DNA of 64,000 bases. Source: G958296245 sp965262055 (GTDB taxonomy: Bacteria > Chloroflexota > Dehalococcoidia > Lucifugimonadales > G958296245). Each line of letters begins with the position of its first letter. Positions within the stretch are counted from its first letter, which is position 1. The stretch spans positions 62,001 through 126,000 of the forward strand of contig CBDHEI010000002.1 in NCBI GenBank assembly GCA_965262055.1. The letters run 5' to 3'. Made by a program: the position numbers and the translations under genes. A model generated the notes under the pieces. It ran no database searches, was not told the origin of the DNA, and saw only the letters and a list, made by a program, of their open reading frames with translations. This document shows, piece by piece, positions 42,876-53,826 of the stretch.

Positions 42876-43600
42876 GACCCGGCCCTCCGCATCACCTGGT
42901 CTATCAGCCTGCGGAATATCGTCTCCGAGCGCGCCCCCGACATCTTCTGGCCGTTGACCACAAAGAACGGCGTACCCCGTGCTCCCGCTTCCACGGCCGC
43001 CCTGATGTGCTGCTCGATCAGGAGCCGCTTCTCGCCTGACTCCAGACACTCCTCGAACGTATCGGAATCGAGCCCCAGCGTCTCGGCGTGCCTGAGCAGG
43101 CTGGAAGGATCGACGGCCGACTGGTCCGCGTGCAGTGTGTCGTTGTACTCCCAGAACTTGCCCTGGTCGGCGGCGCACTCCGCCGCCTCTGCTGCCTTTG
43201 GAGCCAGCGGGTGTATGTCCGCCAACGGGAAATGCAGCACGATGACACGGAGCATATCGCCGTAGTGCTCCCGCAGCTTGGGTGCGGTCACGTTGTTGTG
43301 ACGCCCGCAGAATGGGCACTGGTAGTCGGTGAACTCGACCAGCGTAACCGGAGCGTCGGCAGGACCCAGCGCGGGACGCCCTTCCAGCGGCAGGCGCGCC
43401 ATCGCCTCCTCCTCCTCGGAAGGGCCGTCCGGTGTCGGGACCGAAGTCGGCTCCGCCGTTGCCGTCGGCGCGGCAACCGCCTCAGGCGCCTGCTCCGGAT
43501 TCTGGGTTGGGGCGTCGACCGACTCCGCAGACTGCCCGCTGCACGCGCTCACCACGGCTAAGCCTACAGCCAGATACAGAAATGCCGCTATTCGCTTCAA
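42872..43600 (-). CDS. DsbA-family thiol-disulfide lipoprotein
   Basis: TTG 43600 is chosen for its GGAGA at the right distance; TTG 43618 would add six residues. The 242-residue protein has a lipoprotein signal ending VVSAC (C20), a disordered Pro/Thr/Glu stretch to about residue 70, and a thioredoxin-like domain with CPFC (95-98) in EFTDYQCPFCGRHN and the cis-Pro loop ARGTPFFVVNG. It probably oxidises or isomerises disulfides outside the membrane. The extra pair AAECAAD and FEECLESG may be structural. Confidence 0.88.
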   Translation of the reverse strand: MKRIAAFLYLAVGLAVVSACSGQSAESVDAPTQNPEQAPEAVAAPTATAEPTSVPTPDGPSEEEEAMARLPLEGRPALGPADAPVTLVEFTDYQCPFCGRHNNVTAPKLREHYGDMLRVIVLHFPLADIHPLAPKAAEAAECAADQGKFWEYNDTLHADQSAVDPSSLLRHAETLGLDSDTFEECLESGEKRLLIEQHIRAAVEAGARGTPFFVVNGQKMSGARSETIFRRLIDQVMRRAGS

Positions 43601-43701
43601 CTTCACTTCTCCGGGCAAGTCAGCCTTGAAATGAGATGGTTCGCCATAAAGAACGGTTCCTATTATTCGACAGATGATATTACTACTGATACTATACCAA
43701 G

Positions 43702-43951
43702 GTGGAAAGCGCCAACGACATCCTCCGCAGGCTTCGCAGCAATCCCAAAGGCATCAGGTTCTCCGACCTCGCCAGGATCTGCGACAGGTACTTTGGAGAA
43801 CCAGGCCAAAGAAGCACCAGCCATTAGGATCTACCGGATGCCATGGCCGGGCGACCCTAGAGTGAACATACAGGACGACAAGGGCATGGCAAAAGCATAT
43901 CAGGTTCGCCAGGTAATCAGGGCCATCGAAAGAATGGAGCGTATGAAGTGA
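43702..43951 (+). pseudogene. hicA: HicA-type toxin, frameshifted
   Basis: From GTG 43702 the frame reads ESANDILRRLRSNPKGIRFSD and RYFGEPGQRSTSH, then hits TAG at 43825. Dropping one T at 43824/43825 continues RIYRMPWPGDPRVNIQ and AKAYQVRQVIRAIERM to TGA 43949-43951. This is a HicA-like double-stranded-RNA-binding toxin of the larger 'hexapeptide-less' subtype with the GTSHxIYR core carrying the His. The hicB partner follows at once and is intact. Either the toxin is inactivated or the extra T is an assembly error. Confidence 0.7.
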
Positions 43952-44277
43952 CCGATCACTACACATACAGGGTTACGTGGTCCGACGACGACAACGAGCA
44001 TGTCGGCCTGTGCGCCGAGTTCCCATCCCTGAGCTGGCTGGCCCCGACCCCCGACGAAGCGTTCTCCGGTATCCGACAACTCGTGTCAGACACCCTGGAC
44101 GAAATGCGCGCCACCAACGAGACTGCGCCGACGCCAATGGCCGAGCGTACCTACAGCGGCAAGTTCATGGTGAGAGTGCCCCCGGAAACCCACCGCGACC
44201 TCTCCATGCGAGCAGCGGAGGAAGGCGTCAGCCTGAACCGCCTCGTCAGCGCGCGCCTAGCGCACGACGCCCACTGA
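43948..44277 (+). CDS. hicB: HicB-type antitoxin
   Basis: GTG 43948 overlaps the hicA stop (GTGA). The 109-residue protein has the HicB domain (YRVTWSDDDNEHVGLCAEFPSLSWLAPTPDEAF) and a C-terminal ribbon-helix-helix (KFMVRVPPETHRDLSMRAAE and GVSLNRLVSARLA) for DNA binding. It should neutralise HicA and repress the operon. The toxin gene before it is frameshifted, so the antitoxin may now be an orphan. Confidence 0.85.
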   Translation: MTDHYTYRVTWSDDDNEHVGLCAEFPSLSWLAPTPDEAFSGIRQLVSDTLDEMRATNETAPTPMAERTYSGKFMVRVPPETHRDLSMRAAEEGVSLNRLVSARLAHDAH

Positions 44278-44306
44278 ACCGACTCCTCGCCATCTTGTCC
44301 CGCCCA

Positions 44307-45442
44307 TCATCGGGCTCGAGGCAGGCCCACCGCAATGGCCAAGGGACCGGCCAGAAGCAGCCACATCGTCGGCCCAAGGCCCCACCTGCTCGCGGCTACC
44401 CCAATCCCCAACGGGATCAGGCTGCCCCCCAGTCCCGACACATTCTCCAGCGCCAGCACGCTGCCGCTCCTTCCGGGCATCGCCGCGTAGACCTGTGCCT
44501 GGAGGACAGCATACCAGCCAGCACTCGAAAGCCCAGCAAGGCGGCGATCGCCAGCTTGAATGGCAGCGCCGGCGCCAGCAGGAAGGCCGCGAACAGTCCG
44601 AACTGGCACAGGACGCTGTACCTGAGGTACGTCAGGCCGGCCACCCTTTCGAGCATAGGAATGAGCAACAGGCTCCCCACCAGGCCGGCGACCATCCAGA
44701 CACCCACACCAAGGGCGGCGACGGCCTCCGACGCCTCGGCCACGTCCACGAAGTAGAGCGCCAGGTAACCGAGCAGGCCGTCGAGCATCAGGTCGGACAT
44801 CTCAAACAGCACCAGCCACCGGACGACGTCCAGCCGTCGCAGCGACCCGACCACCTCTGTAATCCCCCGCATGATATCCGCGCCACGCAGCGGCCTGGGC
44901 GCTCTCCGGGCAGACCGCCCGATCGGCCTCCAGACGGCGGCCAAAACCAGGAGCGAAACGCCTGTCAGCCCCGCGAACAGCCCGCGCCAGCCTATTCCAA
45001 CCTTCGCCGACCCCACCACGGCAAGCGTGCCCGACAGCGCGCCCACGTAGCCGGCGAAATTCCAGCGCGCCATGTTCTGCTCTCGGCGCGACGGGGCGGC
45101 GTCCATGAGCGTCGCCTGGGGGAGGCTGACGAAGGCGCCGGATGCCGGGTAGCCGATGCAAAATGCCGCCAGCAGCGGCAGGAACCCGGGGCTAGCTGCA
45201 ACCAGGGCCACTGACACGGCGAACAGGACGCCGCCGCCAAGTATCAGCACCCTGCGGTTCCAGACGTCGCCCAAGACACCGACCGCCGGCTCCAACACGT
45301 GGCCCACAACGGCTGGGACCGCGAGCAGCACACCTATCTGCGCATACGTCAGACCCATCTCCGTGCGAATCAGGGGCCAGGCCGCCTCCCGGGCGCCGAA
45401 CACGAGCTCGTCCAGCAGCCCGACCGCGAGAAACGCGAGCAT
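44307..45442 (-). pseudogene. MFS transporter, frameshifted near the end
   Basis: From ATG 45442 about 300 codons encode a major facilitator protein: LLDELVFGAREAAWPLIRTE, PAVVGHVLEPAVGVLGDVWNRR (the loop 2-3 motif region) and ten or so helices. Near 44512-44521 the frame shifts by one base; the end of the protein (WYAVLQAQVYAAMPGRSGSV, then LIPLGIGVAASRWG) lies in the next frame and stops at 44307-44309. Without the shift it would be about 378 residues. The substrate is unknown. The gene may be dead, or the shift a sequencing error. Confidence 0.7.
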
Positions 45443-45595
45443 CGGGAGATCGAGGCGGGAGAAGCGATAGGGTCAATACCAGGACATGCTGAAGACTCCT
45501 CTCAGCGGCACGACGGTGAGTATGAGTATAGGATACCCGAAACGACCCAGACACGGTCCGAGCCCGCAATTCGAAATGTGTCGCCCGCCCCAACC

Positions 45596-45639
45596 GTTAA
45601 CTCGCCCTTAATCCTGCCTTAACATAGAGACGGTATGAT
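45596..45639 (+). promoter_or_regulatory. Pho-box-like direct repeats and -10 box
   Basis: Three hexamers GTTAAC, CTTAAT and CTTAAC start at 45596, 45607 and 45618, exactly 11 bases apart. A TATGAT -10 box lies at 45634-45639, so the last repeat covers the -35 position. This is the arrangement of PhoP/PhoB-type activated promoters. It stands before the isomerase gene at 45674. Confidence 0.55.
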
Positions 45640-45673
45640 GAGCTAGCAACCCAATCAGCATGGAGGCGACGCG

Positions 45674-46507
45674 ATGAACAACACCAGCAGCACGACATCC
45701 GCATTCAAGGACCGCAGTCTCGAGGCCGCCCTCGACGCCCTCGGTGAGGCCGGCTTCCCGCAGGCTGAGGTAACAGGGTCCGAGCCCCACGTCTGTTCCA
45801 CGGACGACAGGGAGCTAGCCCGCATCAGGAGTGTGTTCGAGACCCATTCCGTCCGCCCCAGGACGATGCACGCCCCAGCGGGCAGGTACATCCTGGCCGC
45901 CCTCGACGATGACTGGAGAAGCGAGAGCATCCCCGTCTTGAGCCGGTACGTCCGGCTAGCCGGCGGCCTCGGACTGACAGAGATGGTCATCCACCCCATC
46001 CCGAACCCTGACCTCATTCGCCTCGACGATCCCGAGCTGCCCGGGCAGGTACGCGAAGCCGTACAGCGCTCGCTGGACGACCTCATGCCGGCCATTGAGC
46101 AGGCGGGGGTACGGATCACTCTGGAGAATCTGCCCTACCCCGGCATGCCACTGAATAACATGAGGGAGCTGCGAGCCGTGGTCGACCCGTACCCGAGCGA
46201 GGCAGTGGGCCTCGTCATAGACACCGGACACGTCGGTGTCCTCGAGCTGGACCCGGTGGACGAGCTGCACGCCGCCGGCGAGCGCCTGTGCGGCACCCAC
46301 ATCCACGACATCGACGTGCGCGACGGCCGCGTCGACCACCACTCCCCTACCCTGGGCAACCTCGACTGGACCGCGATGCGGCAGGCCTTCGAAGACATCG
46401 GCTACGCGGGCCCCTGGACCTCGGAGGCCATCAAGCCAAGCCACGGCGAGACCGCCGAGGAGCTGGCCCGCGAGGTCAGCGACTGGCTGACCGCCTGGCT
46501 AAGCTAG
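45674..46507 (+). CDS. Sugar phosphate isomerase/epimerase family TIM-barrel protein
   Basis: The 277-residue protein follows GGAGGCGACGCG. It has the AP-endonuclease-2-like TIM barrel: DRSLEAALDALGEAGFPQAEV, MHAPAGRY, ITLENLPYPG, LVIDTGHVG, GTHIHDIDVRDG and WTSEAIKP, with His, Glu and Asp metal ligands at the expected strand ends. Substrate unknown. The Pho-box-like promoter suggests phosphate-controlled expression. A strong terminator follows 18 bases after its stop. Confidence 0.82.
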   Translation: MNNTSSTTSAFKDRSLEAALDALGEAGFPQAEVTGSEPHVCSTDDRELARIRSVFETHSVRPRTMHAPAGRYILAALDDDWRSESIPVLSRYVRLAGGLGLTEMVIHPIPNPDLIRLDDPELPGQVREAVQRSLDDLMPAIEQAGVRITLENLPYPGMPLNNMRELRAVVDPYPSEAVGLVIDTGHVGVLELDPVDELHAAGERLCGTHIHDIDVRDGRVDHHSPTLGNLDWTAMRQAFEDIGYAGPWTSEAIKPSHGETAEELAREVSDWLTAWLS

Positions 46508-46524
46508 GAGCGGCCATATCCTCA

Positions 46525-46564
46525 CGCAAAGAGGCCCCGGCAGCATTGCCGGGGCCTCTTTGCG
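46525..46564. terminator. Strong intrinsic terminator between the isomerase gene and tRNA-fMet
   Basis: An 18-bp perfect stem, CGCAAAGAGGCCCCGGCA with a GCAT loop, ends in CTCTTTGCG. The A-run on one side and T-run on the other make it work in both directions, ending the isomerase transcript (plus) and the 23S/tRNA transcript (minus). Confidence 0.85.
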
Positions 46565-46570
46565 TATACC

Positions 46571-46645
<75 letters not shown>

Positions 46646-46678
46646 ACGTTAAACCTTGTTTACTGAATCCTGCTGTGG

Positions 46679-46694
46679 AATAGAAGAGTCCTAA

Positions 46695-46705
<11 letters not shown>
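46679..46705 (-). other. 23S processing stem, 3' arm
   Basis: These 27 bases pair with 49862-49888 with only three mismatches. The long-range stem would bring both ends of pre-23S together for RNase III-type cleavage. Confidence 0.75.
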
Positions 46706-49861
<3,156 letters not shown>

Positions 49862-49868
<7 letters not shown>

Positions 49869-49888
49869 CACATTTGGGCTCTTCTATT
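49862..49888 (-). other. 23S processing stem, 5' arm
   Basis: This is the partner of 46679-46705; CTTGACCCACATT and CTCTTCTATT are shared blocks. Confidence 0.75.
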
Positions 49889-50014
49889 ATTACTTTCGCG
49901 CAGGATTCAGTTGTTAAGGTGCAAGAAAACGGCCAGACAACCCCCCGGCCATCGCCGAGTGTCGCGCTCTGATGCTATGTCAGCTTGCTCGCGCATGCCT
50001 AGCCGAACCGAAGC

Positions 50015-50044
50015 ATTATACGGACGCCCCGATGCCAAAGTCAA
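50015..50044 (-). promoter_or_regulatory. Promoter of the 23S rRNA gene
   Basis: On the minus strand TTGACT (50039-50044) and a perfect TATAAT (50015-50020) are 18 bases apart. The leader to the 23S start is about 140 bases and includes the processing arm. Confidence 0.7.
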
Positions 50045-50131
50045 GGCCGTGGAACCCCAGATTCTTCGCAGGGGCGCAGCCCCGCCAGCGGCCGTGACCA
50101 TCAACCACCCGCCGGGCCAACGACTCTAGGC

Positions 50132-50207
50132 GAGTGCAGAGGGGCGAAGCCCCCAGGGGGCGGGAAGGCTCCTTCCTGCTAGGCGGTGAGGGACCTCGGA
50201 TACCTCC
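50132..50207 (+). repeat. Dispersed GAGTGCAGAGGGG palindromic repeat
   Basis: GAGTGCAGAGGGGCGAAGCC begins a palindrome-rich block that recurs at 52000 and 55657 and, more distantly, at 7449 and 25784. IS1380 copy 1 is inserted in the end of this block. Confidence 0.7.
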
Positions 50208-50212
50208 CTTAC

Positions 50213-51917
50213 CCCGAATCCACCGAAAGACGACTTTGGGGACAGTCCTTGAAGAAGCCAGAGGGTGCTCCTCTGAATCTGGGAGAATGGTTTTGAAACA
50301 GAAAACCGCCCGGAAACAAGGAGCACCCAGTAGATGCTGCCACAGAATAATCCCGACCGTATCCGCGTCGTCTTTGACGACCACCGCCTGGTGGCCAATG
50401 CCGGCCTGCTCCTGCCGGCCACCCTTGCACAGCACCTGGGCCTGCGGGAACTCGTCGACCATCACCTCGACCTAGGCTGCGCATCGGGGCGGGCGAACAC
50501 GGGGGACAAACTGCTGACGCTGGTCGCTTCCGCGCTGGCGGGCGGCGACTTCATCGACGACGCCGATGCGCTGCGTGCTGGTGGGACGGTCGGTGTTCTC
50601 GGCTGCGTGGTCAAGGCGCCATCCACCCTGGGCACCTTCCTGCGCAGTTTCCGGTGGGGGCATGTCCGTCAACTCGACCGGGTGAGCCGCCAGTTGCTGG
50701 CACGCGCATGGGCCGCTGGGGCCGGACCCGGCGACTCGCCCCTTACCATCGACCTGGACTCCACCATCTGCGAGACCTATGGACTGGACAAAGAAGGGGC
50801 GCGACACCACAACTACACCGGCGTGCGGGGCTATCACCCACTGCTGGCCATCGCCGCCGGAACCGGCGATGTGCTGATGTCCCGGCTGCGCGAGGGCCGT
50901 GCCAACACCGCTCGCGGCGCTGCCCACTTCCTGCGTGAAACGGTGGGGCGGGTGCGCTACGGTAGGGCCAGCGGCCAACTCACGGTGCGCGCCGACAGCG
51001 GCTTCTACGCCCACGCTCTCGTCGCCGTCTGCCGCGAGATGAGTGTCCGCTTCTCCATCACCATCCGCCAGCACAAAGGCCTGCGGGAGTTGATTGAGGC
51101 GATCCCCGAGCAGGACTGGACGCCGATTCCCTACTGGATGGACGGCGCCGCCGATGTGGCCGAGACCACCTATACCCCCTTCCAGAGTGAACCCGACGCC
51201 GCGCCGGTGCGGCTCATCGTCCGGCGGGTGAAGCCCACGCCCGGTTCCCAGTTGGCCCTCTTCGCCACCTACAGCTATCACGGCTTCATCACCGACCGGG
51301 ACGGGGAAACCCTGGAACTGGAGGCCGATCATCGCCGCCACGCCGAGATCGAGAACGCCATTCGAGACCTGAAACACGGCGTCGGACTCAACCATCTCCC
51401 CTCGGGGCGCTTCGCCGCCAACGGCGCCTGGCTGGCGGTGCAGGTGATGGCACACAACCTCGCCCGCTGGACAGCGCGCATCGGTCTGGCCGAACGGACC
51501 GTGACCACCAAGACCCTCAGGCGGCGGGTCTTCGCTCTGGTGGGACGGATCACCCGCTCGGCGCGCCGCCTTACCCTGCATCTTCCCCAGCATTGGACTT
51601 GGGAAACCCAGTTCACTCGCGCCATGGCCCGGCTGCGAGCCATTCCACTCCCCGCCTGAACTGCCAGCCTGCAACTGACCCAACTTCCCTGAAAACTCGT
51701 GCCACCCCGGTCCCGCGAGAGTTCCCTGCTGCGTATTCTCTCGCCATCCCGCGCATCGCAGCTCCCGCAGAGGGCCATAGGGGCGCAAGGCGGCGACTGA
51801 AGACCGTTCGCCGACCTCCAATCTACCCCAATGAGCCCAGCCATCTCCCCTGTAGCTCCCTCACCCACCCTGCCGCTGTCCTCACGCCGTCCATCGGTGT
51901 CCTTCGGTGGATTCGGG
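50213..51917 (+). mobile_element. IS1380-family element (type B), copy 1
   Basis: The 1,705-bp element is bounded by CCCGAATCCACCGAA and its reverse complement, extended to 19 bp with one mismatch. It is flanked by the 5-bp direct repeat CTTAC (50208-50212 and 51918-51922). One transposase gene fills it; the last 250 bases hold no gene. Confidence 0.92.
50334..51659 (+). CDS. IS1380-family transposase (type B), copy 1
   Basis: The 441-residue protein has the IS1380 pattern: VVFDDHRLVANAGLLLPATL, DFIDDADALRAGGT, the first Asp in LTIDLDSTICETYG, the second in TVRADSGFYAHAL, and the Glu in RRHAEIENAIRDLKHG. The frame is complete. It differs from copy 2 (53948) at only a handful of residues, for example R/G at residue 11 and V/A at residue 41. 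It belongs to a different subgroup from the IS1380 transposase at 22430. Confidence 0.93.
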   Translation: MLPQNNPDRIRVVFDDHRLVANAGLLLPATLAQHLGLRELVDHHLDLGCASGRANTGDKLLTLVASALAGGDFIDDADALRAGGTVGVLGCVVKAPSTLGTFLRSFRWGHVRQLDRVSRQLLARAWAAGAGPGDSPLTIDLDSTICETYGLDKEGARHHNYTGVRGYHPLLAIAAGTGDVLMSRLREGRANTARGAAHFLRETVGRVRYGRASGQLTVRADSGFYAHALVAVCREMSVRFSITIRQHKGLRELIEAIPEQDWTPIPYWMDGAADVAETTYTPFQSEPDAAPVRLIVRRVKPTPGSQLALFATYSYHGFITDRDGETLELEADHRRHAEIENAIRDLKHGVGLNHLPSGRFAANGAWLAVQVMAHNLARWTARIGLAERTVTTKTLRRRVFALVGRITRSARRLTLHLPQHWTWETQFTRAMARLRAIPLPA

Positions 51918-51999
51918 CTTACCCCGCAGGTGCGGCCCTGCCAACCACCGCTACGAGCCATGACCGCCAACGAACCACGGTGAGCCAACTTCCCTCAGC

Positions 52000-52072
52000 G
52001 AGTGCAGAGGGGCGAAGCCCCCGGGGGGTGTGGGGGTATCCCCCACGAATCTGGGGGTGGGTGGGCGGGCCC
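52000..52072 (+). repeat. Dispersed GAGTGCAGAGGGG palindromic repeat
   Basis: The block contains GAGTGCAGAGGGGCGAAGCC and the hairpin GTGGGGGtaTCCCCCAC, then GGGGGTGGGTGGGCGGG. It directly abuts the 3' end of the SDR gene on the minus strand and may serve as its terminator. Confidence 0.75.
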
Positions 52073-52073
52073 T

Positions 52074-52820
52074 CTATATAGTCCGTATGCTCCCGCGCAC
52101 GTAGTCCGCGTCGTCGGAGGCTAGGAACGCTATGACCGCCGCCACGCCGTCGGGCGACGCGAGGTTCGCCATCGTCCGCTCGTACCCCGCGCGGTCCCCG
52201 GTGTTGCGAAGCACCTCCTCCGTTGCCGCCACCTTCAGCGGAGTGTCGAGCTCGCCGGGCAACATGTCGTGCACCCTGATCCCGAACTTAGACAGGTGGC
52301 CGTCCAGGGTCATGGCAAGCCCGTGTGTGCCCCCTTTGCTGGCGCCGTAGGCGTAGGAGGAGCTGCCTCCTAACACCCCCGACCCTGAAGAGGTGAGCAC
52401 GATGACCCCGCTCCGCTGCTCCTTCATGTAACGCGCCACGTGCTTGCTCATCAGGTACGATCCCTTCACGTTCACGTCGATGACGGGGTCCCAGATCGCG
52501 TCGTCCACCTTGGTGATGTCCAGGCCGGCGCCCTTCAGGATCCCCGCCAAGTGCAACAGCGCGTCGATGCCCCCGCCCATCCAATCGGCGGCCTCGTCCA
52601 CGGCGGCGCTCACGCCGGGCTCGTCCGTCACGTCCACGTGCCAGTACCGCGCGCTGCCGCCGGCCTCCTCTATAGCGGCCAGCGTGGCGGAGGCGCTGCC
52701 GTCCTCGATGTCGAACGCCGCCACGCGGGCGCCGTCCGACGCGACCCGGATTGCCGTCGCCCTGCCGATACCCGTCGCGGCGCCCGTCACCAGGATACGC
52801 TTTCCGTCAAGTCTACCCAT
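52074..52820 (-). CDS. Short-chain dehydrogenase/reductase (SDR)
   Basis: ATG 52820 has GGAGG six bases upstream; ATG 52832 would add four residues. The 248-residue SDR has VTGAATGIG (11-19), the catalytic Ser near 144-145 and YGASK with Y158 and K162. HLAG stands in place of the usual NNAG. The C-terminus is cut short after FLASDDADYVRGS compared with the usual GxxxxVDGG ending. It overlaps the isomerase gene upstream by eight bases, so both form an operon. Confidence 0.87.
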   Translation of the reverse strand: MGRLDGKRILVTGAATGIGRATAIRVASDGARVAAFDIEDGSASATLAAIEEAGGSARYWHVDVTDEPGVSAAVDEAADWMGGGIDALLHLAGILKGAGLDITKVDDAIWDPVIDVNVKGSYLMSKHVARYMKEQRSGVIVLTSSGSGVLGGSSSYAYGASKGGTHGLAMTLDGHLSKFGIRVHDMLPGELDTPLKVAATEEVLRNTGDRAGYERTMANLASPDGVAAVIAFLASDDADYVRGSIRTI

Positions 52821-53763
52821 CTTCGCCTCCATAGCCGGCGCCCCACGTTATCCCCACGCGCGCCGCGATCTCCCTGTACCTCGCAGCCGCCGCCGCGTAA
52901 CGGTCCGGCGGAATGTGCTCGATCAGCACGTGGCCCTCGGGGCAGTACCGCTGCATAAGCTGCAGGAACATCTCGTGGTCCAGCAGTCCCGAGCCTATCT
53001 CGACCTCCTCGAACCCCACCAGGAGCTGCTCCATGACCCGGAAGTCCTTGGTGTGCGCCCCAATCGTCACGTCCCCAAGCAGGTCGAAGAACTCCAAGAG
53101 GAACCGGGGCATGTCCAGCGCGTCCTCCAGACTGCCCACGAAGTTTACGGGGTCCTGGTTGAATCCAAGCGCCGGCATGCCCACCGCGTCGACAAAGTCC
53201 CGCACACGCCGCGCCGAGTAGAGCGGCGAGACCGCCCCGCCCTCGACCGCCACCCGCACCCCCTCGTCCGCCGCCGTGCCGCAGATCCGCCTGGCGCTGT
53301 CCACCAACCGGTCGAATACCTCCGGCGTCCTGTTTCCCGGGTGCGGCAGCCACGCCCCCTTGGGATTCAGGCTGCCCGGTCGCAGGTACGTATTGGGGGC
53401 CCCGAGCCGCCGGGTCAGCCAGCACATCCGCTTCACGAACTCGACCGCGTACGTCCGCTCCCCCTCGTCGGGGCTAACCAGCGCGCCTCCGTAGGCGCCG
53501 TTCGTCTGCCCTATTAGGAGGCCTGCCTCTTCAAACAGCGCCTTCAGCCGCTCCACGTCCCGCTCGCCCACCGCCGCCGGGTCGTCCACCACCAGGTTCA
53601 GCACCGAGAAACCCTCCCGGCGCGCCTCCCCCAAAACGGCGGCGGTGACGTCCCGCCAACCTCCAGGTATCCGGTTCGCCGCCCCAAGCAGCACGGTCTC
53701 CCCTCCTTTATCTAGGCCGTCGGATTCTAAGCGGAGAACACACGAGACCGCAATCTCCACCAT
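52813..53763 (-). CDS. Sugar phosphate isomerase/epimerase-like TIM-barrel protein
   Basis: I start at ATG 53763 (MVEIAVSCVLRLES); the open frame extends 42 bases upstream. The 316-residue protein shows NTYLRPGSLNPKG, VRVAVEGGAVSPLYS, LGFNQDPVNFVGS, VTIGAHTKDFR, EVEIGSGLLDHEMF and GHVLIEHIPPDRY. These carry Glu, Asp, His and Glu metal ligands of the AP-endonuclease-2-like family. Substrate unknown. It is translationally coupled to the SDR, which suggests a two-step conversion of one sugar or polyol. IS copy 2 lies only about 60 bases upstream. Confidence 0.8.
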   Translation of the reverse strand: MVEIAVSCVLRLESDGLDKGGETVLLGAANRIPGGWRDVTAAVLGEARREGFSVLNLVVDDPAAVGERDVERLKALFEEAGLLIGQTNGAYGGALVSPDEGERTYAVEFVKRMCWLTRRLGAPNTYLRPGSLNPKGAWLPHPGNRTPEVFDRLVDSARRICGTAADEGVRVAVEGGAVSPLYSARRVRDFVDAVGMPALGFNQDPVNFVGSLEDALDMPRFLLEFFDLLGDVTIGAHTKDFRVMEQLLVGFEEVEIGSGLLDHEMFLQLMQRYCPEGHVLIEHIPPDRYAAAAARYREIAARVGITWGAGYGGEDG

Positions 53764-53826
53764 GTAAGAGCGGCGTCGCCCACTGCCTATCCTACATCGT
53801 GACATGCACTACTTCTTTGAACTTAG

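Noticed and set aside
50472..51821. 449-codon frame antisense to the IS1380 transposase (and its twin at 53792-55480)
   Set aside because: Shadow frame: it mirrors the transposase in both copies and has no motifs of its own.
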